NCBI RefSeq assembly: GCF_014204325.1
Contig: NZ_JACHKT010000008.1
Coordinates: 115,452-179,451 of the forward strand
Length of the DNA: 64,000 nt
Direction: 5' to 3'
Origin: Arcicella rosea
Lineage (GTDB): Bacteria; Bacteroidota; Bacteroidia; Cytophagales; Spirosomataceae
In this document: positions 1-8,800 of the stretch, piece after piece
Position numbering within the stretch: the stretch's first letter is position 1
Layout of the letters: the number at the start of each line of letters is the position of its first letter
The notes under the pieces: generated by a model
Seen by the model: the letters and a program-made list of their open reading frames with translations, nothing else
What the model was told of the DNA's origin: nothing
Databases searched by the model: none
Translations under genes and position numbers: made by a program

Positions 1-2499
1 GTATTTCAGAGCAGTTGGTGAGTCTTTTACTTGATGTTGAACCAAGGTAGAAAGAATAGAAATACTGCTTAAAGTTGCACCAACATCATCATGCAAATCT
101 GCTGAAATTTCGGTTCTTAGTTGTTCAATTTTCAAGATTTGATTAATTCTGTAGCGATAAAAAACATAAGCAATTAACGACAAACACATCAAAATCAATA
201 ACTTAAACCAAATTGTCTCTATAAAGCTTGGCTCAATGGTGAAGGTAATCAGGTACGGCTTTTTACTCCAAACACCGTGATTTGTTCCAATTGAAACTTC
301 TAATTGATAAGTATTGGGTTGTAAATCAACAAAAACGAGTCGATTATTCGTGCCATTGTTCACCCAATTTTGATTAATACCAAGCAAGCGATAACGAAAT
401 TGATTTTTTGCTGCTGGAGCAAAATTTAACGGTGAAAAACTCAGACTTAAATTGTTTTGGTAACGCAACAATTTAACTAAAGCTGATTGATTTGAAATCT
501 TTGTCCCACCCAGTGTTTCAAAAGTACTCAGGAATACGGCTGGCTCTTCGCTTTTGGCAAGTTCATTAATTTTTAAAATATTCATGCCGTTCTTCTGCCC
601 TATCCATATTTTACTTTCTTCATCTAACAAAAAACCATTGCTAGTATTATTACTGATTAAACCATCTTCTTCGATAAATTTCGCATATTGTTTAAAATCT
701 GGACTAAAACGAAGTAAACCATCAAAAGTGCCGACCCAAATACTTCCTTGGCGGTCAACATCTATTTTGGCAAAATAATCATCAGGAAAATTATCTTTTG
801 CTTTGTTGACTTCTAATTCCGACAAAATTTTTCCTTCTTTATCCAACACATTAAAACCACCGTAGCCTGAAGCAAATATTTGATGATTCCGATTAGCCAA
901 TGCCAAAAAGTAATCTCCAATAAACTGATTATGTCTTTTAATATTCTGCTTTAAATCAGCCACTTGTATAAATTCTTGTTTCTTTTCATCAAAATAACAG
1001 ATGCCGAAACCAGGAGAATACCAAGAAGCTAACCAGACTTTTCCATCATCGGATAGCAACATATCATTGACAAGACTTTTTGTCCAAAACTCCTTCTTCA
1101 CTTTATCGCTCCATAACTTCAACGTTTGTTGTTTTGGATAAGAAAATACTTGGATAGGCTGATATTCTGAGCTTAACCAAACCTGATTCTTGCTATCAAT
1201 ACAAATAACCTTAACGTTGGAAGAAATTGAAGGAAAAATTCGGTTCAACGCTTTCCCATTTTTCGGCAATTGATATATGCCTTTTGTGGTGGCAAGCAAT
1301 AAGTCACCTTCATGCGTTATTGCCATTTTATTGACGGAAATATCTGAAGGCAAATCAAATTTCGTGAACGTACCATTTTGTTGATGATACTTCAAAATCC
1401 CCGAATGCGACAAACCCAAATAGATTTCATTGCGATTTGGTTTCAAAAAAGCATTAATCGTTACTGGTAACTGTGCTACTGAAGGAGGAATGAAAATTGT
1501 TTCACAACTTTTTTTTCCATTCTGATATTTCAATAAGCCAGCGTCACTAGCAATCCAGATTTTTTGTAATTGATTATCTAAATAAAGAGCCGTAAATCGT
1601 GGTTTTATCTGACTAAATTGGTCAATATGAGAAAATTTTTGGCTAAAAATATCAAAAGTATATAAACCACCCGAAGTAGCCACCAAACACTTCTGTAAAC
1701 CTAAATCTTTATAAAAAAGTACATCATTGATTTCGGTATCGTTTAATCCTTCATGATACTCACGAATACTTTTCGTGTTGATATTCAGAGCAATAAGCTT
1801 TTTTTGCAAAGTACCTAAGTAAAAAGTATTCCCATTTTCTGCAATTGTTCTTAAAGTAATTGACTTAGAAAAGGTTTTAAAAAGTACAGGTTTTCTACGT
1901 TTTTCATCAAAAAAATAAAGCTTATTCAATGCCAAAATCCATACTTTTTGTTGGCTATCTTGAAAAAAACGGATAGAAGTAACATCCTCAGCAGTATTGG
2001 TGAAAAGTCTGAATAAATGCCAACGTTTGTTTTTTTCGTCATAAAATTTGGCGTGATGAAAATCACCACACCAAATTCTCTTTTTAGCATCTACAAAAAC
2101 ATTATTGAAATGGTCATTATCAGGATTATCATCCGACCATTTGGGAGAAGCAATTTCGGTAGCTGTGAGTGTTTCAGTATTAATATTGAAAATACCAGTT
2201 GATGAAAGCGAGACAATCAAATGCTGGTCATCAAGTAAGCTGATTTTTTCGGCAAAAGCTTTTGGTCCAATACTCAAAAACTCATAACCATCATAGCGAA
2301 ATAATCCTTTTCTGGTAGCCAGCCACAAAAAACCTTTTTTGTCTTTCGTTAAATGATATACTTCGTTGGTTGGTAAACCATCTTTCGTTGAGATGGTTTC
2401 AAGCTCATTGACCCTAATTTGAGCAACGTTTTTTGGCATATTTTTCAAGTAGAAAAACAAAAAAAAGATTACACAAATAAAAGGCTTGCTGTACATCAT
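1..2499 (-). CDS. Propeller-type sensor histidine kinase, 3' end cut by window edge
   Basis: The reading frame is open from an ATG at 2499 to base 1 with no stop, giving 833 visible residues; the C-terminus lies outside the window. A hydrophobic N-terminus (residues 3-19, about) looks like a signal peptide. It is followed by two-component-regulator propeller repeats (recurring W-L-A-T, I-W-C-G, V-W-L-S blade ends, about residues 30-650), a Y_Y_Y-type periplasmic domain (about 670-745), one membrane segment (about 755-775), and then a dimerisation helix with the phospho-acceptor motif DLHDDVGATLSS. That HDD motif is the HisKA_3/LytS-NarX type rather than classical HisKA, so the partner is probably a NarL- or LytR-type regulator encoded outside the window. 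The start lies 19 bp downstream of the nitrilase stop, so it is probably the last gene of a four-gene operon. An alternative ATG at 2439 would lose the signal peptide. Confidence 0.9.
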   Translation of the reverse strand, partial: MMYSKPFICVIFFLFFYLKNMPKNVAQIRVNELETISTKDGLPTNEVYHLTKDKKGFLWLATRKGLFRYDGYEFLSIGPKAFAEKISLLDDQHLIVSLSSTGIFNINTETLTATEIASPKWSDDNPDNDHFNNVFVDAKKRIWCGDFHHAKFYDEKNKRWHLFRLFTNTAEDVTSIRFFQDSQQKVWILALNKLYFFDEKRRKPVLFKTFSKSITLRTIAENGNTFYLGTLQKKLIALNINTKSIREYHEGLNDTEINDVLFYKDLGLQKCLVATSGGLYTFDIFSQKFSHIDQFSQIKPRFTALYLDNQLQKIWIASDAGLLKYQNGKKSCETIFIPPSVAQLPVTINAFLKPNRNEIYLGLSHSGILKYHQQNGTFTKFDLPSDISVNKMAITHEGDLLLATTKGIYQLPKNGKALNRIFPSISSNVKVICIDSKNQVWLSSEYQPIQVFSYPKQQTLKLWSDKVKKEFWTKSLVNDMLLSDDGKVWLASWYSPGFGICYFDEKKQEFIQVADLKQNIKRHNQFIGDYFLALANRNHQIFASGYGGFNVLDKEGKILSELEVNKAKDNFPDDYFAKIDVDRQGSIWVGTFDGLLRFSPDFKQYAKFIEEDGLISNNTSNGFLLDEESKIWIGQKNGMNILKINELAKSEEPAVFLSTFETLGGTKISNQSALVKLLRYQNNLSLSFSPLNFAPAAKNQFRYRLLGINQNWVNNGTNNRLVFVDLQPNTYQLEVSIGTNHGVWSKKPYLITFTIEPSFIETIWFKLLILMCLSLIAYVFYRYRINQILKIEQLRTEISADLHDDVGATLSSISILSTLVQHQVKDSPTALKY

Positions 2500-2518
2500 C
2501 TAGTTTTAAATACAAACT

Positions 2519-3421
2519 TTACACTCTTTTCTTTATCACCTCAATCTCATCATTAATAAAACCAACGGCTAAACGCTGGTGGTCTTTATAATTAAATACT
2601 TGTCCATCATTTCTTACTTTTTCGATGGCAGAAAAATCTAAAGTTTCAATCAACCAGCCAATTTCTTGTGGTTTTTTGGTTGAAATAATTCCTTCTTCGG
2701 GCATTTCTTTGTCGGGCGTGGTATAAAATCCCGCAAAACCGTAGTTAATATCCACCGCTGGCGACCAAACTGCATTGCCAACTGTTTGCGAAACAATGGT
2801 AAAAGCCTGATTTTCCAAAGCCCTAGCTCTCGCTCCAACATGCACACGAGTAGCACCACGAATGGTTTCTGTACAACTGGGTGCTAGAATTAAAGAAGCA
2901 CCAGCCTGAGCAAGTAGCTGAGAGCCCAAAGCAAATTCTACATCATAGCAAATCTGAATCCCAAATGAACCCCATTCAGCTTCAAAAAGTGTTAGGATTT
3001 TAGGTTCGGCGGCATCAATCCCCCATTCTTCATTTTCAAAACGAGTCATGAAAAATTTATCTTGAAAACCAATCAAACCTTTTGGCGAAAACACAAAAGC
3101 ACGATTAAATATCTTTGAATTTTCAAGTACTGGAAAACTCGGTGCTACAATGATTACTTGATGTTGAATGGCTAAACTCGCAAAAAAATCACAGAACTCT
3201 TCTTTCAAATTTTGTAATTCTCTTACTTGCTGATGAATATTCGCTTGAATTTCTTCAGCAAAAATACTTACTAATTCCATTGAGCCATATTCTGGAAAAA
3301 GTAATAATTGTGCTTTTTGTTGAACAGCATTCAAAACCCAATTTTCAGTATGTTTACGCCAATCTTCTAGGCTGGCATGTTGGCTAATTGGATATTGTGC
3401 TGAAGCAAAAGTAACCTTCAT
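2519..3421 (-). CDS. Carbon-nitrogen hydrolase (nitrilase superfamily)
   Basis: This 300-residue protein carries the three-part catalytic set of the superfamily: Glu in LFPEYGSMEL (about residue 44), Lys in GFQDKFFMTRFE (about 137) and the nucleophile Cys in IQICYDVEF (about 172). Family members hydrolyse nitriles or amides through a Cys-thioester; the substrate cannot be told from sequence. No signal peptide is seen, so it is cytoplasmic. It starts 10 bp after the stop of an acetyltransferase gene. In other bacteria a GNAT domain is fused to a nitrilase of this type, so the two proteins probably act on the same substrate. Length is normal and all key residues are present. It could be an omega-amidase or an amidase for an acylated amine. 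Confidence 0.9.
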   Translation of the reverse strand: MKVTFASAQYPISQHASLEDWRKHTENWVLNAVQQKAQLLLFPEYGSMELVSIFAEEIQANIHQQVRELQNLKEEFCDFFASLAIQHQVIIVAPSFPVLENSKIFNRAFVFSPKGLIGFQDKFFMTRFENEEWGIDAAEPKILTLFEAEWGSFGIQICYDVEFALGSQLLAQAGASLILAPSCTETIRGATRVHVGARARALENQAFTIVSQTVGNAVWSPAVDINYGFAGFYTTPDKEMPEEGIISTKKPQEIGWLIETLDFSAIEKVRNDGQVFNYKDHQRLAVGFINDEIEVIKKRV

Positions 3422-3431
3422 AGATGTTAAT

Positions 3432-4025
3432 TTATAAATCCCGTTTCCAATAAATCATCGTCTTGGGTGTTGAAACGCTTTCATTAATATCTGGCCATTC
3501 AAAAGTACTCTGTAAAGAAAAATCCTTTTGATAGCCTCTTTTCAACCAAAAAGCATCATTTGGACGATAGTTTTCAGGTTGTAAAGGATGATTTTCGCCA
3601 CGGTCAACTGCACAAAAACAAGTAGTTTTAAAAGTACCAAAGCTTCGAGCATGGGCTTCACGTTCATCAAAAAAGCGATGCCCCAAACCTAAACCTCTGT
3701 ATTCTTTCAATAGAATACTTTCACCAAAATAAAAGATTGAATCTATCGCTAAACCTACTTTTTCAAAAGGCAAATGTACTTCTGGTGCTTCGTTTATCAG
3801 CGGAATACAAGTGGTAGCACCCACCATTTTTGAACCATCGTAAACAGCGAAAAGTAATGCTTTTTCAGCTTGAGCATATATTTTCAAATACTCCATTTCA
3901 TAAGCTACCGAACCTTCGTAAAGGTAAGGAAAGTCACGAAAAACGGTAATTCTCAAATTCGCTAAATCTTCAAAAATAGTTGTGATTTCTGCTCCTTTTT
4001 TTTGAATAAATGAAAGTGTTTGCAT
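3432..4025 (-). CDS. GNAT-family N-acetyltransferase
   Basis: The 197-residue protein has the acetyl-CoA pyrophosphate-binding loop of the GNAT fold, RGLGLGHRFFDERE (about residues 111-124), preceded by the strand FYFGESILLKEY, and a late strand where cofactor-proximal residues normally sit. It probably moves an acetyl group from acetyl-CoA to an amine; the substrate is unknown. It lies between an NTF2-like gene (11 bp upstream) and a nitrilase gene (10 bp downstream), so it is certainly co-transcribed. The GNAT-nitrilase order matches bifunctional fusion proteins found in other bacteria. Confidence 0.85.
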   Translation of the reverse strand: MQTLSFIQKKGAEITTIFEDLANLRITVFRDFPYLYEGSVAYEMEYLKIYAQAEKALLFAVYDGSKMVGATTCIPLINEAPEVHLPFEKVGLAIDSIFYFGESILLKEYRGLGLGHRFFDEREAHARSFGTFKTTCFCAVDRGENHPLQPENYRPNDAFWLKRGYQKDFSLQSTFEWPDINESVSTPKTMIYWKRDL

Positions 4026-4036
4026 ACAATTTTACT

Positions 4037-4438
4037 TTATTCAGAAACTAATTGAATCCACAATGGAAGATTATAATAAGTAGTTACTCGACTGATTTTA
4101 CCATCTTTCAAACCCAAAAAAGCTGCTGCTGGTAAAATATAAGTTTGATTGTGGGCTTCTGGCAATCCTTCTTCGCCTTTTTTATAAATTCCGTTCACCA
4201 CAAACTCAACAGCCACACGTTCGTCAGTTGGTTCAGCAAAGAAAAACATATCCATCAAAGTTTCTTCGTAAGACTCATCCATGTGTTTCAAAAATTCTGT
4301 GAATAGTTCAATGCCGATTCTTGGCTCGCCTTGGTTAGGTTCATGGCGTACTTCTGGGTGTAAAAGTGCTAACATTCCAGCCCAATCTTTGTTGTTAAAA
4401 CAAGCGTAGTATTGTTTTACAATTTCTAAAGAAGTCAT
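4037..4438 (-). CDS. NTF2/SnoaL-like small protein
   Basis: At 133 residues it has the length and pattern of the cone-shaped NTF2-like fold: an N-terminal helix pair (SLEIVKQYYACFNNKDWAGM), HPEVRHEPNQGEPRIG, and alternating hydrophobic strands through to WIQLVSE. The segment around NKDWAGMLALLHPEV is typical of SnoaL-like/ketosteroid-isomerase-like proteins, which may be enzymes or ligand binders. It is the first gene of the minus-strand operon running through the acetyltransferase, nitrilase and sensor kinase. Its specific role is not deducible. Confidence 0.75.
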   Translation of the reverse strand: MTSLEIVKQYYACFNNKDWAGMLALLHPEVRHEPNQGEPRIGIELFTEFLKHMDESYEETLMDMFFFAEPTDERVAVEFVVNGIYKKGEEGLPEAHNQTYILPAAAFLGLKDGKISRVTTYYNLPLWIQLVSE

Positions 4439-4523
4439 TTTTATAAAAGTTTAATGAATGAATGAATAAATTACTTGTTTATGAATACAAATTATCTGTA
4501 ATTAATGTTTCAAGCTACCAACA

Positions 4524-5027
4524 CTAATATACTTTTTTTCCTTTTTTAAGCCATATTCCCCATGTTTTATCGTAAGCATGAACCTCATCTGTTTGTCCAG
4601 CTTCGTTAACGATAGGTTGATTTTGGTTTTTCCATTCAAACAAACCACCGTACAAATTACGAACATTGGTAAAACCTTGTTGAATTAGTTTTTCAGCTAC
4701 CTTTTCACTTCTATAACCCACCGAGCAATATACTACAATTGGCTGATTTTTAGCAATGTTTTTTAAAGATGATAAATCTAATTTTTCATAACCTACAAGT
4801 TTGGCACCCTTCAAATGACTGATTTGATATTCTTTGGGTTCACGAGCGTCCAATAAAAGGACTGTGTTATTTTTCTTACTCAAATCACTAACAGAAATTT
4901 CGGGAACGCTATGCGAAAGTAAGGTTTTTAACAAAAGCTGATAAGCTGTATTTTCAACCTTAACATCCTGAGCTACTGAACAAAAATTAGCACCAATAAA
5001 AATCAGTAAAATAATGAGTTTTTTCAT
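4524..5027 (-). CDS. Secreted rhodanese-domain protein
   Basis: The start chosen is the ATG at 5027, giving a clean signal peptide (MKKLIILLIFIGANFCSVAQ); an in-frame ATG 12 codons earlier would only add a hydrophilic tail. Residues about 45-140 form a single rhodanese domain with the motifs LLLDAREPKEYQISHLKGA and the active-site loop CSVGYRS, whose Cys is the persulfide acceptor. It probably handles sulfane sulfur in the periplasm or envelope; the partner is unknown. About 28 residues follow the domain, ending WLKKGKKVY. It is monocistronic: 85 bp separate its stop from the next operon. Confidence 0.85.
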   Translation of the reverse strand: MKKLIILLIFIGANFCSVAQDVKVENTAYQLLLKTLLSHSVPEISVSDLSKKNNTVLLLDAREPKEYQISHLKGAKLVGYEKLDLSSLKNIAKNQPIVVYCSVGYRSEKVAEKLIQQGFTNVRNLYGGLFEWKNQNQPIVNEAGQTDEVHAYDKTWGIWLKKGKKVY

Positions 5028-6084
5028 GCCATCAATAAAATTTGAATAAGTATTAGTTATCAAAATATTACAAAATAAATATCATTGGGTTAATTAGTAT
5101 AAGGCATTACAAAGAATGTAGTTTAAATAGCTAATTTTAAAGAATCTGTAAGATTATGTATCTTAACACACAAACATTTTAGTCAATTTTATATTAATTA
5201 AGCCCTTATGCAACTTATCACCAGTATTTTTTTTGTCATATTTTGTTTTCCAATTTCAATGAAAATTTTAAACGAACCTATCATTGACAAATCACAAGTA
5301 ATTCCCTCGCATTATAGCTTCAATTTAACGAAATACTGTTCATTAAAGGCCTTCAAAGCTTCTGATACAAAGAACTTTACTCAACACATAAAAATGTCGT
5401 GCAGAGAAATGATTATCTAAAATTCAAAGACACATTTTGAAAATTTATTTTTATCGTAGATAAACGAGGTAAAAAAATTAACAAAAAGTGATATTTTAAG
5501 AAATCGAATTGATGTTGAAATCATCCAAAGTACGTCAAAATGGTTATTCTCAATTTGATAATGCCAAAATTTCGGATGCTTATGTCATATCTACAGATTA
5601 TTCTCAAAAAAGTAGCAAATTTTTAGCTGAATATAGAGTATCTTTCGTAGATGATGTCTTTGTCAGAAAAAACCATTATTTAATTATATAATAACAATTG
5701 GGTAAATTAAGTCCAATTTGTAAATTTGAATTCGCAATTCCTCTTACAGGCTCTACAATAAATTTATTTCCCTTTTTCAAATTACTTTAATCTACATTGT
5801 TGAATAAGAAATCTTTTTGATTTCGGAGTAACATCATGCGTAATAGATAAAGCTATTTTAATCCCGCACAATATTAAACTAGCCTTTTGAAAGTATTAAG
5901 TACAACTGCCAAAAATAAAATTATACAATTAACAATTGTATTTGTTGATTGTATAATTGATAAAATGTTTAGTGTTTTTTCGTTAAAAATGAATGCTTAT
6001 TTCGTTTTATCTTGATAGAAGTAACCGTCCAATTGAGTAGTGAGTTATCATCATTTTTGAAAAATTAAAACCGCCATTTACCAG
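5028..6084. other. Long intergenic stretch with two doubtful short ORFs
   Basis: About 1 kb without a recognisable gene. Two short plus-strand ORFs are present: 70 codons at 5208-5420, whose first 20 residues are hydrophobic like a signal peptide, and 60 codons at 5509-5691, with no recognisable feature. Neither has family resemblance or a clear promoter. An AT-rich perfect 10-bp inverted repeat lies at 5920-5957, about 130 bp before the PAS kinase start, and could be an operator. A short minus-strand open stretch around 5690-5790 resembles the end of an outer-membrane protein, so a decayed gene is possible. Confidence 0.4.
5920..5957. repeat. Perfect 10-bp inverted repeat upstream of PAS kinase
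   Basis: Arms 5920-5929 (ATTATACAAT) and 5948-5957 (ATTGTATAAT) are perfectly complementary, with an 18-bp middle that is itself partly symmetric. It could bind a dimeric regulator or form a weak hairpin; no T-tract follows. Confidence 0.4.
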
Positions 6085-7893
6085 ATGAAATCTTCCTCAA
6101 TTAATTATCTCTCGGAAGTAATATTGAATTCAATAGAAGGCAATGTTTACATTTTAGATAAAGAATTCCGTTTCGTGTATTTTAATGAAACATACATCAA
6201 AAATTATGTATTTAGTTTCAACGAACGCCCACAAATAAATGAAATTAGCAAAGTAATAACATCGCAAAAACAGTTTTTTATTGCTTTAGCACAAAGTTAT
6301 CAAAACGCTTTTGAAGGACGTGAATTAAGTATTGAACTAGAAGAAATAAGACATAAGTTTACGCCAATTAATGACGAAAATGGCGAAGTCTCAATGATTT
6401 TAGTGCAATTTGACTTATCTGCTGATGCTAATAAGTTTATCACTGAAAACAGTCTTTATTCAGAAAGTCAATATCATGAAGTAATCAATCTCATTAGTGA
6501 TATTATATTCAAAACAAATCAGAATTGGCAGTGGACTTTTCTAAATAATTCATGGACAAAAATTCTAGGTTATAGCAATGAAGAATCACTCGGAAAGCCT
6601 TTTTACGAATTTATGCACCCAGAAGATGCTGCCCAAAAAGAACAACTTTTTGATGCTCTCATCCGTGAAAAGAAACCTACTAGCAAACATCTTGCACGAT
6701 TTATCACCAAAACAGGCGAAATCAAATGGATTAAAGCCTCTGTAACTTTCATTACTGACCCAACAGGCTATGTAATTGGTGCTACAGGTACGCTCAGAGA
6801 CATTACCCGACAAAAGGAAAATGCTCATATTTACGAATTACTCTCAAACAATGTTAAAGATTTAATTTGCATTCATGATTTAGAAGGCACTTTGTTGTAC
6901 ATTTCGCCATCTATCAAGCAAATTGCAGGCTATGAACCACAAGACTTACTTGGGAAAAAACTATCGGATTATTATCATCCCGACGATTTAAAACTGGTTG
7001 ATAAAGAACAACTTCCTTTTGCTGGTACTACTTCATCTTATATAAGTTATCGTTTCAGAAACGCCTACAACGAGTATATTTGGCTAGAAACAAACTCTAA
7101 AGTTTTTTTTGATGATTACGACATCACTCATCGTATAATTACTTCTTCAAGGGAAATCAACGAAAGAAAACGTGCTGAAGAAATTTTGATGACTTCTTTG
7201 CAAAAAGAAAAAGAATTGAACGATTTAAAATCGCTTTTTGTAAACGTTGCATCGCATGAGTTCAGAACGCCACTTTCAACGATTCGCTCAAGTACTGAGA
7301 TTATTCAGTTGATTGACAAAGAACAACATCCTCATATCACCAAACATGTAAATATCATCGGTAGCCAAATTGATAGAATTACGAGCTTGATGAATGAGAT
7401 TTTGATTGTTGGAAAGATTGAATCAAACAATTTAAGTTGTAACAAAAAACGTGTAAATGTTATAGAACTAGTAAAAACTAGCTTTGAAGGACAAAACGCT
7501 CTGCAAAAGGACGGTCGTACTATAGATTTCATCATCAGTGGTCATCCAATTATAGCTGAAATAGACCCACTTCATCTGAATCTCATTCTTGATAATCTAT
7601 TATCAAACGCTTTTAAATATTCTAGGCTTCGCCCTAATCCAATTCTTCGTTTATCATTTTATCAAGATTACTTTGAAATCACCGTTCAAGATTTCGGTAT
7701 TGGGATTCCAACCGAAGTAAATAATAAAATCTTTAATTCATTTTACAGAGCCAGCAATGTTGGACGAATTGAAGGAACAGGTTTGGGCTTAGTAATTGCA
7801 AAGAATCTTGTAAAATTGAATGGAGGAAAACTCCACTTTGAAAGCAAAGAAAACGAAGGTTCAACATTCATCCTTCATTTCAGCTATTTATAA
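6085..7893 (+). CDS. Cytoplasmic PAS-domain sensor histidine kinase
   Basis: This 602-residue kinase has no membrane segment or signal peptide. Three PAS-like domains come first: a divergent one at about 10-110, a clear PAS/PAC at about 125-245 (ending TGTLRDITRQKEN) and another at about 249-365 (ending SREINERKR). Then come a HisKA helix with the H-box ASHEFRTPLS (His391) and a HATPase domain with the N-box DNLLSNAFKYS (about 500) and the G-box [12 protein letters not shown] (about 563). It should sense a cytoplasmic signal and autophosphorylate. Two receiver proteins follow on the same strand (8289 and 8801) and are the likely partners, although the 395-bp gap shows they are not in a tight operon. 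The signal is unknown. Confidence 0.93.
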   Translation: MKSSSINYLSEVILNSIEGNVYILDKEFRFVYFNETYIKNYVFSFNERPQINEISKVITSQKQFFIALAQSYQNAFEGRELSIELEEIRHKFTPINDENGEVSMILVQFDLSADANKFITENSLYSESQYHEVINLISDIIFKTNQNWQWTFLNNSWTKILGYSNEESLGKPFYEFMHPEDAAQKEQLFDALIREKKPTSKHLARFITKTGEIKWIKASVTFITDPTGYVIGATGTLRDITRQKENAHIYELLSNNVKDLICIHDLEGTLLYISPSIKQIAGYEPQDLLGKKLSDYYHPDDLKLVDKEQLPFAGTTSSYISYRFRNAYNEYIWLETNSKVFFDDYDITHRIITSSREINERKRAEEILMTSLQKEKELNDLKSLFVNVASHEFRTPLSTIRSSTEIIQLIDKEQHPHITKHVNIIGSQIDRITSLMNEILIVGKIESNNLSCNKKRVNVIELVKTSFEGQNALQKDGRTIDFIISGHPIIAEIDPLHLNLILDNLLSNAFKYSRLRPNPILRLSFYQDYFEITVQDFGIGIPTEVNNKIFNSFYRASNVGRIEGTGLGLVIAKNLVKLNGGKLHFESKENEGSTFILHFSYL

Positions 7894-8288
7894 TAAAAAT
7901 GCCTAAAACAAATGTCAAATTAAAAAAGCACCAACAATCAAAAAAGAGCATTTATAATTTTTGTTATTAATGAATAAATAAGTAATTTAGCCAAAAGCGT
8001 ATTTTATAATAATTATCAGAAAATACTTAAAATATACCTTTGTATTAATTTATAAATTATTGGTTAAACTATAAATATTACTTCAATTGCTTGAGGAGTA
8101 TTTATAACATTGAAAAGAACTCCATTATTAAACTTATTATAAATCAACCGGTTCCCTAACACAATTTCAATCGGTAAATAGAACAAATTTAGTTATTAAG
8201 ATTTATACGTAGTATTAAATTAATAACTCAGTCTCTTTAATATTATTGAAAGAGAATTTGATTTCTATTAATAAAATTTTGAAAAGAA
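7894..8288. other. Intergenic region, nothing recognised
   Basis: About 395 bp of AT-rich sequence between the PAS kinase and the single-domain response regulator. No ORF, strong hairpin or clear terminator was found. It probably holds the promoter of the response regulator gene. Confidence 0.4.
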
Positions 8289-8705
8289 ATGAATAACATT
8301 CCCCAGACTTTAATTGTAGATGACGAGCATCTTAACAGAATTTTACTGTCTCGTTCGCTTCAATCCTTTAATATATCTTACAGCGAAACCACCGATGGTC
8401 AAGAGGCTATAGCATGGATAAAACAATCTACTGAAAAAAAAATCATTGTTTTATTAGATTTAAATATGCCAGTAATGGATGGTTACGAATTCCTATTCTA
8501 CTTAGAATGTAATCCAGAAGAATTTTCTGATAAACAAGTTGAAATTATCATTGTGTCGGCTGCCAGTCAAAGTAGTTTCGATGAATTATGTAACCTAGCT
8601 GGAATTACTTTAAAAACTGCGGCTTATCTTGAAAAACCTGTCAGTAAAAACAGGTTGCAAGAAGCCCTTCTTCTTGCAACTAACAACTTCAACTCGGTTC
8701 TTTAA
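8289..8705 (+). CDS. Single-domain response regulator
   Basis: The whole 138-residue protein is one receiver domain: the acidic pair in LIVDDE (residues 10-13), the phospho-acceptor Asp57 in LLDLNMPVMDGYEF, the Ser/Thr switch region IIIVSAASQ and the conserved Lys in AAYLEKPVS. There is no output domain, so it probably acts as a phosphorelay intermediate or by protein contact, as CheY and Spo0F do. It lies between a kinase (6085) and a receiver-kinase hybrid (8801), consistent with a kinase to receiver to hybrid relay. Confidence 0.92.
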   Translation: MNNIPQTLIVDDEHLNRILLSRSLQSFNISYSETTDGQEAIAWIKQSTEKKIIVLLDLNMPVMDGYEFLFYLECNPEEFSDKQVEIIIVSAASQSSFDELCNLAGITLKTAAYLEKPVSKNRLQEALLLATNNFNSVL

Positions 8706-8712
8706 TCAATAA

Positions 8713-8742
8713 TTGATGTTCTTCTACATCAAAAAGGTTTTT
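8713..8742 (+). terminator. Weak hairpin with T-run after response regulator
   Basis: A 7-bp stem (TTGATGT/ACATCAA, 6-nt loop) is followed by AAAGGTTTTTTT. The GC content is low, so termination would be partial; read-through into 8801 is likely. Confidence 0.35.
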
Positions 8743-8800
8743 TTCAAATAAAAAAGACTCCATTTTTGATTTATGATTAACAATATTCTAAAAAACAATT

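Noticed and set aside
5208..5420. 70-codon plus-strand ORF with hydrophobic N-terminus
   Set aside because: No family resemblance, no promoter or conserved context; a chance signal-like start in AT-rich DNA is likely. Mentioned in the intergenic entry only.
5509..5691. 60-codon plus-strand ORF
   Set aside because: Unremarkable composition, no recognisable motif, and in a region that otherwise lacks genes.
5686..5794. Minus-strand open stretch resembling the end of an outer-membrane barrel
   Set aside because: Only about 35 codons, no start, and stops close it upstream; too short to call a pseudogene.
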